From contig OZ345376.1 in assembly GCA_977006965.1 (NCBI GenBank), positions 186,001 through 250,000 on the forward strand: DNA of 64,000 nt. The letters are read 5' to 3'. Below, in pieces: positions 42,234-54,375 of the stretch (positions within the stretch are counted from its first letter, which is position 1; each line of letters starts with the position of its first letter). The translations under genes and the position numbers were made by a program. Below the pieces are notes generated by a model that worked only from the letters and a program-made list of their open reading frames with translations, ran no database searches and was not told the origin of the DNA. This stretch comes from Phymatolithon calcareum (taxonomy: Eukaryota > Rhodophyta > Florideophyceae > Hapalidiales).

Positions 42234-43228
42234 GCAGTACGCACGTCGGTGATGAGATGCAGTACTCGGAGTACGACTCGGGGGAAGCGAGGCTATTTGT
42301 TAGCTTCATGAAATATATTTTTATCATACTAGAAAAGGGAGGGAATGGGAAGGAATTCCCTGTCGTATATTTCCCGCGAAAATTGTTCACAATTATGGCA
42401 CAGCAGTTATAATATTCAGTGCAGCCTGATCTGGAAAGATTTAGTATGAAAACCTAATGAAGCCACTTGACGGTATAGCAATTTGAAGTGTATATTTTTC
42501 ATTGGTCGGAAGTTCAAAATTCAAGATAGGCACGTAACATGAAATCTGTCGCAGATTCTTTTCGTGCAGAATATGTTAAGAAAATGTAGCGCGGATTCTG
42601 AAAACGGAATGTGAAATAACACAGTGTCTGAGGCTTGCAAACCTAAACGGCGTCGTGCAGTGCCAGGTCTGACTGTAAACTACAAACGGGCGCAATATTT
42701 TTTCCAAAATGCATCCTAAGGTGTACGGTAGACACGTGACATGAAGGGCTGAATCGCCCAATTTCGACGTGTTCTGCAAAACGCGAACATACTAATTACA
42801 GTGTGTTCATAGCTGTTTTCATAAATTTTTTAGATATTCTGAATCTGTGCGGCACCGGCTTTCAGAACATGCAGCAATATTCGCAATATTTGAACTTTCT
42901 GGCGAATCAGAGGCCTTTAAAGTTTTTCCAAATCCGGTAAATCGTGTAGATTTTTCAAATGCATGTACATTTTTTTCAAATACGGAATCCGGAATCGCGT
43001 TACGAACACGTTTTTAAAATCACCCAATCACATCGCAAGCTTCACATGCATTGCAGTTGCGCTGAAAGATTCCTTACAGTACGCACTTGTTCTCAACCAA
43101 TCACTGGACTGCATCTTTATATTTCTTATTTCACTGCAGACTTTTCATAACTACCTACTGTAGACTTGTGTTCTCGAAGAATGAACAGAGACACACCACA
43201 TTGAACACCTCCCGGTTCTCCCATCTTC

Positions 43229-44142
43229 ATGGAAAACCAAGAATTCGCTGTGCTTCCTTCCGTTTTTGTATCGGAGGGCGCCGCTATCCTCCGCAAAAGC
43301 GAGAAACACTCGGAAGCTATTGCCGATAGGCGTTTTCGTGGACTTTTTGGTACTACTGCTGCAGTTTTCGCGCGAATTTGGGCCCTCCTGGGCCAAAATA
43401 TTCCTCGAGGAGGTGTTCCGAAGCACCTTTTATGGGCTCTTCTTTTTCTAAAGGTTTATTCCATTGAGCATGTGCACTGCTCACTAGCAGATGCGCACGA
43501 AAAGACCTTTCGGAAGTGGTCCTGGGCTTTTGTTCGCCTAATAGCGAGTTTAAAAGTGGTTTGTGTACAATTTCTCTTTCTTTCTTGCATTTTTATTTTT
43601 GCATTTGACTAAGAATTTGTTAGATTGATTTTGATCGTCGCCTGCAGGGAAAAAAATTGAACAATTGTTGGATCTCGGTCGACGGTACAGACTTTCGTAT
43701 CCAGGAGCCCATTCCTTTTGATTCAAAGTGGTATTCGTTCAAATTTAAAGGTGCTGGACTTCGTTATGAAGTTGGACTTGTTTTAGAGACTGGCGATATT
43801 GTTTGGGTCCATGGACCCTTCCCGTGTGGAAGATGGGTCGATCTCGAAATTTTCCGATCAAGGCTGAAGTCTCTTCTTCGCGATCAGGAAAAAATATTAT
43901 TTGACGGAGGGTACAAGGACCCCCGAGTAGTAACACCTCCGGGATTTGATGACCCAAATTGCGTGCTGTACGCTGACCTGCGAGCTCGACATGAAACTGT
44001 TACCAGGCGGTTCAAGCAATTCGGCGTGCTTGCGAATCGCTTCCGTCACAACAAATCTCTACATTCTTTTTGTTTCCACGCTATAGCTAACGTAACTCAA
44101 CTCATGATGGATACTCAGCCACTCTTTTTCGTTGATTTTTAG
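43229..44142 (+). CDS. Harbinger-type DDE transposase (DDE_Tnp_4), one intron
   Basis: Exon 1 43229-43558 and exon 2 43648-44142, intron about 89 bp (GT donor at 43559, or at 43556; CTGCAG acceptor at 43647), giving about 274 residues. The N-terminal helix-rich region has FGTTAAVFARIWALL and KTFRKWSWAFVR. The catalytic triad is visible: Asp in SVDGTDFRIQEP, Asp in LFDGGYKDP, Glu in RARHETVTRRFKQF. GDIVWVHGPFPCG is typical of this family. It cuts and pastes the element at its TIRs. All catalytic residues are intact. An AATAAA lies at 44209-44214, before the right TIR. Confidence 0.88.
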
Positions 44143-44575
44143 TATAAGGTCAATTAAAACATTATTCGTAATTCTATCTTTTTTGCAAGAAGCTTGGCCG
44201 TTTGGAATAGCAATAAAAGGTACATTGGTTTCGGAGCTCAGACCAACTGTGGCAAATACAGTTTGATTGCTGTAGGCACATCATTTCATGTTGGGGGCTT
44301 ATGAAACCTAGAAATCCTTATTTTACGTGTTTTCCCGCAACCCCCTGTAAGGGAGATGCGTTTCAGATGCTATTACCTTGGTAGCTCCTTTACTATGTTA
44401 AAGCCCGCAAAACCCGGGTTGCTATCGTCGTAGCCCTAGCTGCAAAAACCCTCCTCCAGAGAAGGTGGAGGGAAAAGCTTAGAGTCCACTTGTCCTGTTC
44501 CTAGGAATCTCAGCGTCGCCGTTCTATTTTGTCTTGGTCTATTCCATGTCGTCATAAAAGACGACGAGAAATAGA

Positions 44576-45700
44576 CCACAGATTATCAGCAAACGATGCA
44601 TCGTTGGTTTCACTCTCTCTACAGAAGACTCTCTTCACTGTTATGAACTACTCAGGAAGAACACAAGGTAAAAGCAAGCGTGGAGTCTCCCAGGCATCCC
44701 CCATTAGCCCCACACTACTCAATATATTAATTGACACCTTGGCAGAAAGAATCGGAGCTATGAGCTTCAAGGATTCTAATGTGAGTCTTCTTGAATATGT
44801 TTGCTGACGACGCCATTCTATCGGAGAGGAAATGAAGACGATCTCCAGTAAATGCTCACTGAATGCTCCGAATAGGCACATTCTTTGTCGAATGACTTAG
44901 TCGACCCGAAAGTGCTCACTGTCATACTCTCAAGTCACTGGAAAAACCCTTCTACTGTCCAACGAGGAAGTTTAAATAAAACGCACAGCAGCATATCTCG
45001 GTATAACAATTGACGACAACGGAATTCGCGACGGTAGGCTTCTGGAGCGATTGAAAACCACTGGCGCAAAACTGCGGCTCATGAGTAAGCTAAGCATGAC
45101 AAGGAAAGGATACAGCACAGAAAAAATCATCAGGATTTTAAACTGAGTTCGCCGTCCATATAAAACCTGACACAAATCGAGTATCGAAAGCAGCAGTGAA
45201 AGCTCAAAAGGACATCGCAACGATACTCTTTGACAAGTGGACATGGCAGCACTGGAGAAGACTAATGAAGCTATATCAAATAGAACCATGGTAGTGCCGC
45301 TGACAGCACCTGCTCTCGAAGTTAAGACGAAGACTTGGAAAGGCTGTGGAAGAGACAAAAGACGGTGGAGCAGACCTGGAACTCGAAACGTTCGACCGCA
45401 TGCGACAATCGAAGTCAGCAACGGACATCCAGGATAGATTTGCCCTCCAGCGAATCTGGGAACATCAAGAAGAACGCCATGCGAGAAAAATTACTTTTTC
45501 CAAGAAAGGTCTTCCGCACCAAGCAGTGACGATGAAAGAAAGAAGGCAAAGAATTCTCGACACAAGATGGTTTGTGGGCAACTTTACAAGAAATCTGAGG
45601 AAGTGGATAGAAGAAATGGGCAGTTAGAACACTCAGCGGTACCATGAAGAATCCTACAAGGACCACAACAGGAGAGAACAACGTGGCCCGAGCAATTGAT
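44576..45700 (+). mobile_element. LINE fragment with RT active site, plus strand
   Basis: 5'-truncated. Encodes RT motif 4 (RGVSQASPISPTLLNILID, 44677-44733), FADDAIL at 44800 after a frame change, then the thumb and C-terminal region (AAYLGITIDDNGIRDGRLLE at about 44992, LDTRWFVGNF near 45560). Stops and frameshifts break it in at least three places. It directly abuts the 5' end of the type B fragment on the other strand. Confidence 0.82.
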
Positions 45701-45906
45701 GAGATACTACGAAATTCTGATTATGGCAACTGAAGTTTCGAGTCCAGTTGAACACGCGATAAGAAAGGTGCCGACTTTCCTCAAGTTGGAACACATCGTA
45801 CCTTCTCAGTAAATCAACATAGTAACGAATATTATCGGCAGAATAAAAGAGAGAAAGGTTTTAGTACTTGGGGATAGTTTCCCATGGCTTGACGGAAATG
45901 GACATC

Positions 45907-46345
45907 TTCTTTCTTTCTTTTCTTTTATTGCGGGATTTATCAGAGCTGGTAAACAACTCCACATCCTTACGGCTCCAGTAGACTTAACAGATACGAGTGG
46001 TACTTGATGTCACAACAGCTGCCCAAGCTGCACAATGTGCAGACCTTGGGGAAGCTTAACATCTATATCGCTACATAGCCAATCTTCAGTCGCCGTCCTT
46101 CAAAGGGATGCCCCGGGTTGGAAACCATTTAGGACGCTCACGGTAGCTAGTCATCTCGCTGCCTTCTTTCATCTTCTTCTGTCTTCTCTCCCAGCTTCCT
46201 TGAGCGTTGCGGCACACCACTCAGGGCGGAATCCATGTACTACCATACTACCAGAAGGTGATAGTCTTCTCCCATGGGGAGGCCGGATCACAGCTCTTGC
46301 AAGTTCAAAAAAACCCTGCACTGTAGCGGGGAAAAATTCCTGACT
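45907..46345 (-). mobile_element. LINE 3' UTR fragment, type C tail
   Basis: The minus strand ends ...GCAATAAAAGAAAAGAAAGA. It is an inverted copy of the segment at 38195-38603. Its plus-strand open frame (46035-46343) is a shadow, not a gene. Confidence 0.6.
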
Positions 46346-49300
46346 GAGCTCTTGGTTCCTATCTGTGACGCACAGGTGAACGGGCCGGACCGGTATGATA
46401 GCCGGCCTGTATCAAATCCGCTTAAATTCGCAAGATTTTCTCGAAATCTTGCAACGGCGGGCTTGGGTCTGGCATTTCAAGTGTCGCAAGTTCTCGATTC
46501 GCCAAGTCCCTGGAGTGCGCGTTCACGATCGCGTCCGCCATTTCCGGCGGGATTACCGTCGGAAGGAGCGCTTTGTGCAGCTTTATCGCTGCGGCCACTT
46601 GCGCCGGCGCGGGCGCCCGCGCCCGCGCCGGAAACTTGTCTTTTTTCGTTTGTGGTCCGTTCGGTCCGGTCAAACCCTTCTCTCCCTCCGTTGAGATTTC
46701 TCTTGAAATGGACATCTGCGCACCTTGAGCGAAATGGAAGCCCTGAGGTGTAGAAAACTGACATTTCAACGTGACAAACAGCCGGGGAAGGACAGGTGGC
46801 GCCAGGAATCCTTACATTTTTTGCTGTGTTGTTGGCACGTTGTCACCAGACATAGCAGGATGAGAAATACTAGATCGGCGCCAAAACTGGAAGATGAGGC
46901 CGGAAATTCTGAATGGCTAGTCTTTGCTCAAGTTATCGGCAGATACGATCTCGCTCCTTTCCGAAAAATGCAGTTGTCCCTTGTTTAGTTGGAAGTCAGT
47001 TCTCACGTAACCGTCAAGACCAGACTTGATGTATTTCCTGGTTTCGAAGATAGGGCTGTTATTCCTGCGAAATGGGCTTGATCCTCTTGTCAAGGGAAAT
47101 GCACCACATGGTACGCCAAATCTTGCTTCTGTGCTTCATGCCAGAAGCTCTTATTCGCAATTCACGGTCTAGAATGGAGAAAACCTGGCCAAAGTGGAGC
47201 TACGAACCTCATATAGTGGAATTGACGAGGACAATTCGCGTACCCCCTGTAAGAGAAATGACCCTATACTTTCGCTTTAGTGCAACGGAATCGCTTCTAA
47301 AGATCTCATCTACATCATTCAAGAGGTAGCTTTTCTGTATTTGACAGCCACCGTAAAATCCTATGTCTACTATGCTCCTCACAATTGTTCTTTGTCGCTC
47401 TAATACGAAGCTGACTGTACCGTCTGAAAATCGGAAGAAGAGTTGTACTACATGTTAAACGAATCTGATGTTTTCCATTCATCGCACTTCATTAGGGTAG
47501 TGGGCCTTTTCCTGGAAAAGGAGGTCTGCAATATGTGATGTCATTATGCAATCAAGTTAGCTCTATGAGTGTCGACACCTTGTAATGGCAGCAACTGTGT
47601 CCGTGCAACTTGGCTCTGCCAATGTCACATAGGCAATGCACTATTAGAGAGGAGGTCCAGGTACCCAGCATGGTAAGACAAGGCATATCCAGCACTGCAA
47701 TGATGTTATCACGACACGTAATCTCCTTTCCAAGATTCTTTTCACAATGCGTTAGAGCTGAGGTGAACCTTATATCTAGGACATCTGCTGGTATACGTGA
47801 TTGAGGATATGGGATGTTTATAGGCAGAGTGCGCAGATCTCTAGAACATCTTCGGCACCAAAGTAATGGGATGGCACAGTCTTTTGCATATGTCATTGGA
47901 GCGGCTAATCTAATGATTGTCTGAATTGCAGGATACCGTACGCTCTTGTACATCACTTCCATGTTGGGAGTGGTACTCGAAGGAGAGCGTCGAAAGAAGG
48001 TCATGTTTTCGGTTTCGATTTTAATGGCGTTTCAGGACGTGACAAAGCCAATTCCTCAAAGCTCGAAACATAAATAAGTTCCTGCATAAAAAACCGTCGA
48101 TTTGAGTCATATGCAGGCATCTTATACATCGAGAAGAAACAGGAAGTAGCCCATAAAATGCAGTACGCTATGGAGAACCTTGCCTGGATAGGATCAGTTG
48201 CAGTCCGGTTCAGGAAAATCTTGTCCTTGGTAGCGCGCAGAATTCCCGGATGAGTCCGTACGAGTCACTTCGTGATTTAAGTTGATTTACCTCCTTAACG
48301 AAGAGCTGCTCTGATAAGCATTGAGAAGGGTAGTGGGACTCTAGAATTAGTAAACCTTTTCGCAAATACTACGTTTCCTGGCGTGTTCGAGTTTTACAAA
48401 AATGGAATAAATTGCCCTTCTTCAGCCTTAGCTAAGCCGCGTCTGATAAAACCAGTGCAACTTCCGTCTAGGTCGAGATTGAGCATGATTATGTTCTGTT
48501 CGGCCTTGCCACATGAGAATATCTTATGGTCAACCTATTAAACCGCCCTTCGATTACTTCAAACTTATGCTCTAATCTGTTCACAACGCAGAGAGTTTTG
48601 AAATGAAGTCGTTCGCATACATCAGATTGTGAGGCTTTTCATTACTTCAGAGGTTGACTGATACTTATAAAGTTGCGTCATTGAGCTGAACTCTCGTCGA
48701 AGTAGGGAACATCAATAGCATCATTCTATTTGTATTCTAATCAATTCTTTGTGCCATATCGATTGGGGATGGTGCAGTAAACGAGATTAAGCAGGACATT
48801 GGCGAGCGTGACATTTTTTGAGATACCGTTCAGTTTTGTTTACGGGTGGATACTTTAAATACACCAAATTATTTAAAAAGCAAATTGAAGAATCATATGA
48901 TAACCTGTTGATAGAGCTACAGCACTCAGTTCTCTCCCTTGCCTGAGATCCTCAAGGAGATCAATTTTTTGTGCAGATTATCGCTGTTTCTGCCAGATAA
49001 GAGCCCGCTTTCAAATTAACATATGTATCTGAAATCAGGACTCGCTTCTGTTTAAATTATGCCTTCTTGCCGCCCATGTTTTGCATAATGTCTTGCTTGA
49101 TCTGAAATGATCCGTAAGACAGAGTCTCGGGCATGTGCCATGCCTGCAAGCTCTCTTGATGCATATAGAATATCCTTCGTGACCCAGCCGGATGGAACAT
49201 TCCGTGCTCTATATCGTCCATTGGATGAGAAGTGCGTTTTTGTTTACCGCTGGATCGTATCGCACGCCAGTGATTGGCAACAGCATACATGCCTATATTA

Positions 49301-50881
49301 ATTTTCCTTGGCGCTGGTAACGCTTCCCAATCACCGGTTGAGTCGTTGGTAACGTCTATAAAGCTGTACGTAGTCTTTAAATAGCTTCAAAAACGTTCAT
49401 TTCATTGGAAGAAAACGGTGCATTGAAGAATTAGGCTAGCGTTGAAGTGAAGAGATCTTTTACACGCAAGATTGAGAAGAGCTAGAGAAAGTACCTAAAA
49501 GCCCAGTACCAAGAGAAAATATCTTCCCTTCTTGGCAGACGAGCTCTAGGAGCTCTTCTAGAATTCTTACGCAAGTTCTTCACTTACCGAGGATGAATAG
49601 ACAGAGTCTATCTTACAGTCCAGCGTCAAATTTTGCACGCAATTTTGAGTTTTCCGGTCCAATGATGGTCGCATCAACTTGGAAGACAGCGCGGTGCGTT
49701 GTACAACGGACCATCCATTGCCTGTGGTGGAGGTTTTGAGACTCGAAGATTCGGAGCAGATGTTTCTAGAATCTGCGAGCAGTCGAAGATAAATGAAAGT
49801 ATTGAGAGCAACAAAGTGAGAGCTACCCTCGTTATGTGCATAAAGGCTCCATCTCTTACTATACAGGGCGAGTAAGTGGCACTTTTACAGGGGATAATGC
49901 TTTGTACCTGTAAACAAGCGATGGGAAATTTGAACTACAGTCGGTGCCATCCTTCTGCGCTTGAGAATATATATTTCCATAAATGAAGTTTATGGGTATG
50001 CCAGGATATCATTTACAATCATGATGACACTATTGACATCAAAATGATCCAGGGTAGAATGATGCCAAATCGGTTCTGTAAACATCAAGAGAGAAACGGT
50101 CGTTTACAGTAGGCTGTATATTTTCTAAAATTTGGTTGCTGACTGCCATCGCCTTTACTAGTCAATAAGCGTAACAATAGATGCTCTTGTTCTCTATGTA
50201 TAGAACGGATATGGATTAGCTCACGGGATAATGTTATTGTTTTCGACGACATGACCTCAGCAATATTTTTCGTTCCAGATGATTTTTTCGCCCAGAGTGA
50301 TACCAAGGAAGAAACATATTATGGACTTCTATATGTGCGCTTCAGGTTAAGTTTTCTTATTTGTTAAAAAAGATAAAGATTTCTCAAAGTTCTTTGATTA
50401 CTTCGCAAGAACCAAGAACAAAGAGAAGTGGTTATCCTCAAAACAAGGAAACCCTCATGGAAAGAGAGTTCTTGTCGCACTGGGCCGAGACGGAAAACTT
50501 CAATGGCAATGTGCTCTATCATGGCTGTTTAGAAAAGCCTTCAAACCCACCTTATCTTTTCAGATGAGATTTTTTGGTGGGCTGCGCAACCTTACATAGT
50601 GCAGGTTTATTTCCAATAATGAACAGCAATTATCATACCTACGTACAACTCTATGTCGTGCTGTCTATTTGATTGTAAGAAGCATCATTTGGAAAGAGAA
50701 ATTGCAGATCGGATTTTTGAAAAGATGGAGTCCTCGTCGAGTCACACATATCAGTACACCTCCGCGAAACGAAGCATCCTCGACCGGAGATAGGATCGAA
50801 AGCTCGAAAAGAAAAGCGAATTGGAACCGGGAAAGGAAAATCGAAGACGACATAAAGCTCATGGATAGCGACCAATATGGT
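46346..50881. other. 4.5-kb region of decayed, unidentified coding traces
   Basis: No intact gene. Coding-like stretches on the plus strand include KGNAPHGTPNLASVLHARSS (about 47085), DAYRISFVTQPDGTFRALYR (about 49160), SSRDNVIVFDDMTSAIFFVP (about 50215) and NKEKWLSSKQGNPHGKRVLV (about 50415), broken by stops and frame changes; on the minus strand 47552-48004 is open for 150 codons. They may be one large old element (retroelement or DNA transposon), but I cannot name the family. A GC-rich palindrome (CCGGCGCGGGC/GCCCGCGCCGG, 46604-46631) and a small hairpin (GCAAGATTT/AAATCTTGC, 46430-46452) are present. Confidence 0.45.
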
Positions 50882-51343
50882 TCAGAACCGTCTTGTTTCC
50901 AATGTACGAAATGCTTTCGATTCGTCGCGAGCAGTAAATGCTAATGGTGACGATGAGACAACAGACGGAGATAAGAGCGTCGACGGCGTCCCTGAAGGTG
51001 GCACGTGTTGGGAAAAAGGTGCGAGTCTTGGTCGAAGCACGAGCGGGAACTTCGAAGTAGTAGATATGGAGCAGGATTCTAAGTGGCTCTTCAGACTGGA
51101 GCGCCACTTGTACGCCTTACGGCACCGCGGGCAAGAATACGGCTGTTCACCAGAGTGTGTCCGCCAGTGCGCCTTTAGGTTGGAGAGTCTGGAAAATTCG
51201 CGGCCACAGCCAGGATGCGAACAACGGTGGCGTCTTTTTTTGGTCTTACTGGTCATGCCACGAGAAGCGGCCGGTTCCCAGGAAGGAGAGGCGGAAACGA
51301 GAGAGCGGATGGAGACTCGCTCCTCAGTGTGTGATTTCTGCAT
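50882..51343 (-). CDS. Small C2H2 zinc finger protein (copy 2)
   Basis: 153 residues from the ATG at 51343 (MQKSHTEERV). Two fingers: C41-C46-H59-H63 (CSHPGCGREF, HWRTH) and C71-C74-H87-C91 (CPRCRKAY, HLESC), with the linker THSGEQPY. About four fifths of the finger region is identical to the protein at 25605-25988, including the unusual final Cys and the N-terminal RVSIRSLVS motif. The C-terminal tail is longer, Ser/Pro-rich and unrelated. A DNA-binding regulator is likely; targets unknown. Confidence 0.86.
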   Translation of the reverse strand: MQKSHTEERVSIRSLVSASPSWEPAASRGMTSKTKKRRHRCSHPGCGREFSRLSNLKAHWRTHSGEQPYSCPRCRKAYKWRSSLKSHLESCSISTTSKFPLVLRPRLAPFSQHVPPSGTPSTLLSPSVVSSSPLAFTARDESKAFRTLETRRF

Positions 51344-52271
51344 ATGAATTTCTTCGAAAGAGGGCAATGGTGTTCAAAGGATGGGAGTGAATGAAGTGGG
51401 CAGGGCGGAATTGTTGAGTCGTGGGTGAGTCTTTAGTAGTCCTAGAATTCTCTCAGAGCGTGCGATGCGAAACGGGTTTGTATGCTGGTACTGCCCCGTG
51501 ATGGAAGTCATCATATGCTGGTCTTAGTTGATGATGATGTTGAATAGAAAATGTTGATGCCAACAGTGAATGCTTTGCAACTGAAACAATGCCAGGAGTC
51601 GTTCCAGAGGATGCAAATAAACTCTTGTTAATCAGCAGCAGCGCATTGCGATGTGCTCATGGTAGGTGTGTACTATTTTCGGAGCACTGTACTGAAAAGT
51701 CATTCTTGGAATGAACAGAGTCTCAGTTCAAGCGAGTGCGCTAGCCGGCTTCGAAGCCCTACCCAATATAATGTCTTCCCATGGAGCTCACTATGTCGGC
51801 TTTCCAGCCCTGCTGCCTATCAGGTCATATCGTGGCCAACTATCCACAGCTTTGCACACTTGTAAACAACGGTAGAGATCTCTGGAGGGGTTTGGAGAAT
51901 ATAGACGGGCTTCAAAAAAGACATGAGAAACGAGCTCTTCCACTTTAGCATCATCCTGTATCGCAGTGCATCATGTTCAAGTCTCGCATTTTGGACACCC
52001 ACCATTCGTGGTTCTAAAGGAATTCCATGGAACAGTAGGTAGGCGATGTTTTCCTCCAATGAAGAATAACGATGCTCTACCAGATGATCTCTTCTTAAAA
52101 TAGGACGACGATGATAACTGTTCTCTGTGCTGAAAGGGAGGTGATTTGCGTGGCTCTGGTGGGACGGGTCCGACTTGTCTAACTTAACGCCTTGGAACGC
52201 GAGTATCAATGTCCTTGAGCCCTTCATTTTCGCATTAGTGACTATTTGGACTCGTTCGCCGTGCGGAACAG
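51344..52271. other. Intergenic, nothing recognised
   Basis: The minus-strand open frame at 51820-52350 (176 codons) has no recognisable domain; it partly overlaps the LINE tail at 52272 and is probably not a gene. Confidence 0.45.
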
Positions 52272-52700
52272 TCTTTCTTTCTTTCTTTATTGGGAAAGCT
52301 CGTTTGCACAGATGGTGAGAGACTGAGGCTGTTCCAAAACAGTTTCTCATTGTTCAGAAGTTTGAGTACGTCTATGGGTCTTACACCGCATAATTCCTCT
52401 ACGGTCTTGGAATCTACTCATCCAATAAACTTGCGTCTGCAGGCAGAACGTCCACCACACCGTAGTCATATATGTTCAACTGCTGGAAAAGTCTTACAAG
52501 TTGGCCTAGTACGGATGAATGATATTCTAGAATATTTTTGTGCGATCTGGTTCCCTTGTAAGATAAGTTGTCAAAAATTTCCCCTAAGCGGGAAGACTTC
52601 TTTCTTCTGTTAAATACTAGAGTTCTTTTGGCTAGATTTCTGAATCCGCCCAGTATTGTACAAATATCTGAAGTTACCATCTTCTTCGGCATGTTCTTTT
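52272..52700 (-). mobile_element. LINE fragment, type C, ORF2 C-terminus and tail
   Basis: The minus strand ends in a run of GAAA units (plus CTTTCTTTCTTTCTTT, 52272-52287). The complement encodes a version of KTVEELCREKPLEVLKFVNN as in the copy at 35518-35766 (here TVEELCGVRPIDVLKLLNNE). The upstream frame, 52414-52692, is decayed. Confidence 0.75.
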
Positions 52701-53139
52701 AAGTATTCTCTGTATTTGACGGAAGCTAAAACACCACAGATGTGCAGGGATTTTGAGTGCAGTATTCAGAGAAAAGACTTTCAGTTCTACTCCATTGACA
52801 CTTATGCCGCCGAAGTAGTTCAGACCTTGAAGCCCCTGGCAAAAGCCAAACACAAACATGAAACTCTTGCTGCCCCTTAAAACAGAATCGTAAATAGAAA
52901 GTGATCCTGTGAATTGAACTGACAGAAGTCTTCGAGCAAGAGCTTCTCAGCTCGTCGAAGGACGATACACGAACAAGGTGTTAAAAAAATCATCAAATAT
53001 CCCCTTCGCTACCTTATCAAAAGGTAGGCCTCATCGAAGTTCGTGCAAACACTCGATTTCTTTTGGGTTGGTTCAATTGGTTACCTTTTTTACTCTCGGT
53101 GGCATTAGAGAATACTGATGTACTTATGCCCATGTACTC
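52701..53139. other. Spacer with a type A LINE terminus
   Basis: AATCATCAAATATCCCC at about 52987-53003 resembles the type A 3' terminus; the sequence before it does not match well. Nothing else recognised. Confidence 0.4.
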
Positions 53140-53196
53140 AGGGCCGGTCTATACCGGCATGTTCGTGTTTGTTCGATTGTATCATAACGAGATGCG

Positions 53197-54186
53197 TTGG
53201 TGTCTCCAGGTGCGGTATTAACGCGCTTAAAGCTATCAAGGTATACAAGGCACTGATACAGCCAAGATGGGAGTATGCCATGCATCTAACACCTTGGACG
53301 CCGAGAATCCAGACAGCTATTGAAGAGGTAGAGAGGACCTTTTTCTCTCAAGTCCTTGGACCAATCGCGAAAAACCGGTCTGCAAGACTTCGTCTTCTCT
53401 GTCGCATTCAAGCAGCTGAAGACAGGAGAATGGTTTTAGCGCTCAAAATGCTCGTGAGAGCCAAGACAAAAAAAGAGAGCCTACTGGCCGTCCCAAAGGA
53501 TTGCAGAGACGTGGATGAATTGCAATGGGTGTGTCGGGACATGGCAGCAATGCTAAGGCATGAGCAGTTCGAGAAGGCCTTGGAGTATCTTAAGCAAGGA
53601 ATGTCGGCAGGATCCCTGAAAGCATCACTCTTCAATGATGAAGGGGAGTCTTTGGAATCAAGCAGAAAGAGAAAGATACCGTACGATATAGTCGGAGCAA
53701 TTCCAGTGATTTTAAGGCTTCCGAAAGTACGTCATCGTCAATTGGCGGTGAAGTGGGCGTTTAGGAGATTTCCCCCACTGAGCACGACACTACTAGAAGA
53801 CAAATTTGGCGAAATCATATCAAGGCTATTGCACACGGTTGAAACGTCTTTGGCGAGATACCAGCTGACCGGAGAAGAGACCAAGAAGACCGAAGAAGCA
53901 CTGGACCAGCTACTCTTCTTTACCAGTGCCTTTTACGAGGACATGGAATAGAAAAACAAAGGATAACAATTGCGAGCTCGAATCGCCGCTGAGCGCATAG
54001 AGGACTCAAAGCTTTTCCCACATCCGTCCGATGTGGGTTTTTGCAGCTAGGGCCACGATATACAAGATTGCGGAAGAAGCATATATGAATGTTATACTAT
54101 GCTACAAGGCTGTAGCAACTGAAACGCATTTCCCTTACAGTCTAAAGAGCGTTACTGAGAGCGTTTAATAAATACTACTAAAAAAA
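53197..54186 (+). mobile_element. LINE fragment, type B, with 13-bp target duplication
   Basis: ATAACGAGATGCG flanks it at 53184-53196 and 54187-54199. The copy encodes about 250 residues of the ORF2 C-terminus without a break (53197-53951: KVYKALIQPRWEYAMH, RLRLLCRIQAAEDRR, AVKWAFRRFPPLSTTLLEDK, ending FTSAFYEDME), then a 3' UTR with the CCCACATC/GATGTGGG hairpin (54029-54049) and an A-rich end (TTTAATAAATACTACTAAAA). The least decayed type B copy here, so fairly recent. Confidence 0.92.
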
Positions 54187-54375
54187 ATAACGAGATGCGA
54201 CAAATGTTGCATCAGTCAATACCCACAGAGTCTACATGTTTGTTGCTCATCATATTCCTATTGCTCAGGATCATACTCATACTACCCAACTCTGATGAAA
54301 CTGGTACACACCCAGGGCAACCCCAACTCTTCGACTCAAGCACCCTTTGCAAGATGAACTTTTCCGTGAGGGATC

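Larger units (their letters stand above)
41181..44344. mobile_element. Harbinger-like DNA transposon, apparently complete
   Basis: The termini are inverted repeats GGGGTTGCGGGAAAACACGT (23 bp perfect through AAA, then partly matching). CTG lies directly outside both ends (41178-41180 and 44345-44347), a 3-bp target duplication as in PIF/Harbinger elements. The 3164-bp interior has two divergently arranged genes, a DDE transposase on plus and a second protein on minus, the usual two-gene layout of the superfamily. Both frames are open after removing one short intron each, so the copy may be functional. Confidence 0.92.
41128..44575 (-). mobile_element. LINE fragment, type B, split by a Harbinger-like transposon
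   Basis: The two ends, 41128-41180 (TTTATTAAACGCCCTCAG) and 44345-44575, together match the copy at 33099-33526: the 3' end, the hairpin and the last codons (YDDME stop at about 44541). The sequence between them is the transposon. The uninterrupted sequence seen elsewhere reads AGACTGTAAGGG, which locates the insertion exactly. Confidence 0.85.

Noticed and set aside
46274-46753. 159-codon plus-strand open frame
   Set aside because: Its first part lies in a LINE 3' UTR repeat that is non-coding elsewhere, and the rest is low-complexity GC-rich sequence open in several frames.
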